Shown one piece after another: positions 60,439 through 64,000 of a stretch of 64,000 bases of DNA. The translations under genes and the position numbers were made by a program. This stretch comes from Lytechinus pictus (taxonomy: Eukaryota; Echinodermata; Echinoidea; Temnopleuroida; Toxopneustidae), in contig NC_087249.1 of assembly GCF_037042905.1 (NCBI RefSeq), forward strand, positions 34,177,901 through 34,241,900, written 5' to 3'. The notes beneath the pieces are model-generated. The model was not told the DNA's origin. It did no database searches and was given only the letters and a program-made list of their open reading frames with translations. Position 1 is the stretch's first letter. Every line of letters starts with the position of its first letter.

Positions 60439-63400
60439 TGAATTGACACTCGGGTTGACACTCTCTCTGTTCGGCCCAGGTCTGCATGAGGCCCATGCCT
60501 ATAACAGCTTTTACCAAATTCTGTCGAATGTTTTTGTGCAGCACTATCAAAGTGATGTTGTAACACCCACCCCCTAAAAAAGCGGGGAAATAAGGGGTTA
60601 TATAGTTACTTAATTCAGCGCACTCTTAATTGCAAATATACAAAATAACTCATCTGTGGTGAAAGTCGTAATGAATTGCACTTGTGTTCTCATCATGTAA
60701 TATCTTCTACCAACACGACTGATCTTTCATGATTTATCTTTAAATTGACAATTATTTAAATTCAAATATTTAAGATTTAAATCTAAACCAGGAGTTTAAC
60801 GGTTCACTATCCACATGGCCAATTGTGGTTCATTTTAAATCACTTTGATTAGAGTGGAGTGCACAATTATAACCCATTTTCTTAGATGCTACCAAGCAAC
60901 CTGAGCAATGCATGCAAATACCAATTGAAATCTTTTAGATAAATTGATTGAATGGTTTAATTACTGATACATTCTTATAAGAAAACAATGTGCAAGCAGC
61001 ATGACGGAGTATATAACAAGATATTCAATCTGCCACAGATTGAAAAAACTTTGATTCAAATTATTATTAAAATTATGAGGTCGAAATATCAATTGGTTTG
61101 AAGGGTTACCACCCTGATATTGTACTTGGATATAGAGCTATAGTATTGTTACCAAAGCTCCGACATACATTTGTGAGGAGACATGTCGATAATTCCCGAG
61201 AATGTTTACAGGTTCATGAATAATAATATTTCACTGAAATCTTAGTGCACCTGTACTTCATAACTTTCCACTAAACATTTTCGTGATTAATCGTTGATGT
61301 CTTTGTGATGAACAGTTGTTGTCAGTTCGTTATTGATCTCGATTAGTCTCGTTTTGGTGAGTGTGTGTGGGTGTGTGTATCACTGATCATTTTAGTAATT
61401 CCTTCTTGTAAAGGATCTGAACTGGGTCTAATTATCACCTCTTTGTGAAACTCATCAAGCTGCCTTACACATGAATGGGTTTTACACAAGTGTGTATTCA
61501 CTCTAAAGGTTACATCACGAAAGAAATTCACATCCCCAGCATGAAATGTTGCGGCTTTATACAATGGACATCTTTCGTTTATTAGACCATTATTAGACCT
61601 TCAACTCTCTTTTAGATAGTTCAAAGGAATATATTTAGCAAATAATCTCAAAACGTAGCTACAATAAAATCATGTTTTATTGACGTTTGTTTAGTCTTTG
61701 CGTGTAATACTGAAGCAAACTGATTTTCACTGTTTGGGTCTATTAATTGTAGCTTTATATTTCTTTATTGTACGTTGGCTGAATGCTGATGCTTTGGATT
61801 AGTGATGATCAATATTTTTCCATGTTTTATTTAGTGTATGCTCGTTTGCTTTCTTAAAATTTATATTAAAATCTATTGATCGAATAATGTCGGGTCTTTC
61901 GCAAATATGTAATATATTTTTTTTGTTATCAAAAGTGAAATTGTCCTTATCGATCACTGCGAATTTTGTAATTTTGTACAAAATCCATATAATTATCATT
62001 AACAATATTTTAAAAGAAAGTTAAAATCTTTCTTACTGAACTCCTATAATCACGTCTAAAAAAATACATCATCACAGATTTTTATCTTTATTCACCGTTC
62101 CTTTTCATTCATGAGCTACTTTGCTTCTGTTTGTCTACACTCCTCTCTCTGTAGTTCATATGCAGTTCTCACATTCCTTCCTCACCCCCCCCCTTTCCTC
62201 TCTCTCATTCATCCGCTTTCTTTCTTTAGTTTCTCATTCCTGAGTTTTTTGCGTAATTTTCGTATATTTTGGTTATTTAATATTTTCTTTTAATGATGTC
62301 TCCTTTTGGCGATCATGGTTTATACTTTGATTTGTATATATAAAATTTATTTCTCGCTTGTCATATTTTGAGGAGCCCACAATATACAAGCTTTTGCTTT
62401 TTAGTGGGATTCTCCATTTTCACAAATTATAAATCACAAATCCTTTACGCAAGATTATTTTGTATGTAACTTTCTTATAACATGTCCTTTTCAAGTTGAT
62501 TTTATGACCTTGTTATATTTCTTTATGATGTCGACTTGTTATGATTGTATTTGATTTATATTTTGTTGAAAATGAAATAAATGAAATGAAAATGAAATGA
62601 AATGAAATATAAATGAAGACCAAATCGATGGCGTCTATCAGTATTATGCTTGTATTTTCTATAAGCGGTTTCATAAATTTTGTCGTTGGTGAGTTCACCT
62701 CGTGTCATTTTCACAGTTTTTTTTTCTCCTGATGTGAAGAATAGCTCACTGTCTGCATTCAGTTTGACTTTAATTGCTGCTCATGATGAAGGCTTCTGCA
62801 CAATATCAAGAACAAAAAGGAACCCGGAATAACATCCTTCACTATAATATGAACAGGAATGATCCGGAGTGCTATGCCCTCTGCGTTTTCCTCGTCCGAA
62901 GGGCCCCAATTCAAGAGACTTTCATGCGTCAACTTCATAGTCAACATCCTAACAGTAACAGATCGTATTCATTCATAATATTTCTACTCGTTGTCAAAGA
63001 AGATAGCCTTATGGTAGTCCCGTGAAACGGGGTCCATAATGACACGAGGGAAAATAATACAAGTAACATTTTTAATTCAAATCATTATTTGGATACATCT
63101 TTCGAGTAATAATTATTTTGAAGGCCATCAAGGGGTGCGCTATTAAACGATATTAAACCAAACTCTGTCCAACTATCATAAATAATTATCTAAAATTCAA
63201 ATTTGTGAGCGAAATAACGCAGGCTTACAGAGGTCTATAGAAAGGCATACGTAGTATGAATTAGGGGGCATTTCATGAAACAAATAATCATTTCTACTGA
63301 CAATATATTGTTGTAAGCTATAAAGCCCTGCAGTTATGAATCTGATTTGTTCAGAGCAAGTTTGTCAGTAAAAATCACTATTGCTTCATGAAACACTCTT

Positions 63401-64000
63401 AATCATGATCAATCTTAATCGTGTATGGCGAGTTAATTATACCCAAGGTTTTCATCAAATGTTTAATTATTATTCAAATAAACGAATTTCTCCATTTATG
63501 TTATTAATTCTTTGTCTTCTTTAGGTTGTTCGTCTGGTAAAAATATTGGAATACATAAATAAAATGTTATTACTTTGATCATATTATAGTAAATATATAG
63601 AAAGACGAGAAACGGACATGGGGGGGGGGGGGGTACTGTCTCGATTCGTTGACACATTTTTTCTAATTTGAATTATTGGGGTATCAGAGAGTTACTTGGC
63701 CCACATATCTCCTTTAATACATTTCTTCCTTCTTTCTTTCCTTTCTCCTTCTTTTCCATTTTTCTTACTCTTTGTGTTGAGCCTATTTGAAAAATTATGA
63801 GAGCAGGTGCCCCTGCCCCCCTCCGTGTAGCGCCAGTACTGTTTACCCATTGTGTCACCTGTCCACTGATGATAAACTATAGATAAAAGTAAAACAATAA
63901 AAATGATAAAAAGATCCATACTGTTCCTCAATCAAAATTTTTTCGATCATACCATAGAAAGAGTCTGCATGGTAATTTTCTCCGCTTATCTTGCACCAAC
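60439..64000. other. Downstream DNA without a recognised gene
   Basis: The probable ankyrin 3'UTR is followed by AT-rich DNA with a (GT)n-like run near 61358, a CT-rich stretch (62140-62225), a retro-element tail (62370-62616) and a poly(G) tract (63621-63634). No exon could be supported. Confidence 0.35.
62370..62616 (+). repeat. Non-LTR/SINE 3' end with (AAATGAAATG)n tail
   Basis: GAGGAGCCCACAATATACAA, GCTTTTGCTTTTTAGTGGGA, an AT-rich spacer and then GAAATGAAAATGAAATGAAA. This is the same family as 19504 and 22850. Confidence 0.6.

Noticed and set aside
60377..60577. 66-codon frame over ankyrin exon 5
   Set aside because: The splice from 59378 sets a different frame, which continues REKFDWEIDSG and stops at 60438.

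Overview
The window looks like animal nuclear DNA, most probably from an echinoderm and perhaps a camarodont sea urchin. It is AT-rich, with short exons, kilobase introns and GT-AG splice sites. It carries many tRNA-derived SINE tails, palindromic MITEs, poly(G) tracts and TACATGTA palindromes of the kind I associate with sea-urchin genomes. The taxon is inferred from repeat style and protein similarity, not from a marker gene.

Three host genes and one transposase gene can be modelled exon by exon. (1) A cyclin I gene (CCNI) lies on the minus strand. Its 5'UTR exon is at 11468 upward and its first two coding exons are at 10405-10283 and 9344-9210. The rest of the gene lies beyond base 1, so 1-9209 is intron. 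(2) A complete seven-exon cyclin G gene (CCNG, with a cyclin-G2-type acidic/serine tail) lies on the plus strand at 37739-43750 and encodes 386 residues. The two genes are divergent neighbours and share the position and phase of the introns that bracket the N-terminal half of the cyclin box. (3) A complete five-exon gene for a small (143 residue) ankyrin-repeat protein lies on the plus strand at 51619-60438. Two RFX-type X-box motifs lie about 0.8-0.9 kb upstream of its ATG. (4) A Tigger/pogo-type DDE transposase gene lies on the minus strand at 28575-31587. It has a psq-type helix-turn-helix exon and a long catalytic exon, and its intron holds an 815 bp hAT-like MITE with an 8 bp target-site duplication.

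Layout: 1-9209 CCNI intron with foldback elements and an unusual array of a 15-mer motif around a decayed coding relic; 9210-11570 CCNI 5' end; 11.6-28.5 kb repeat-rich intergenic DNA (MITEs, GCGC-hairpin arrays, a GGCGCC minisatellite, a perfect Tc1-like foldback, ~190 bp tandem repeats); 28.6-31.6 kb pogo gene; 31.7-36.1 kb microsatellite, hAT-like MITE, SINE and a Tc1 relic with a nested MITE; 37.7-43.75 kb CCNG; 43.75-50.4 kb probable 3'UTR and intergenic DNA; 50.4-60.4 kb ankyrin gene with its promoter region and a 6 kb repeat-filled intron; 60.4-64 kb downstream DNA without a recognisable gene.

Cyclins G and I belong to one atypical cyclin subfamily linked to stress, cell-cycle arrest and post-mitotic cells. 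Their side-by-side divergent arrangement looks like an old tandem duplication that has kept linkage. The ankyrin gene has no evident pathway link to them; its X-boxes suggest a ciliated-cell role.
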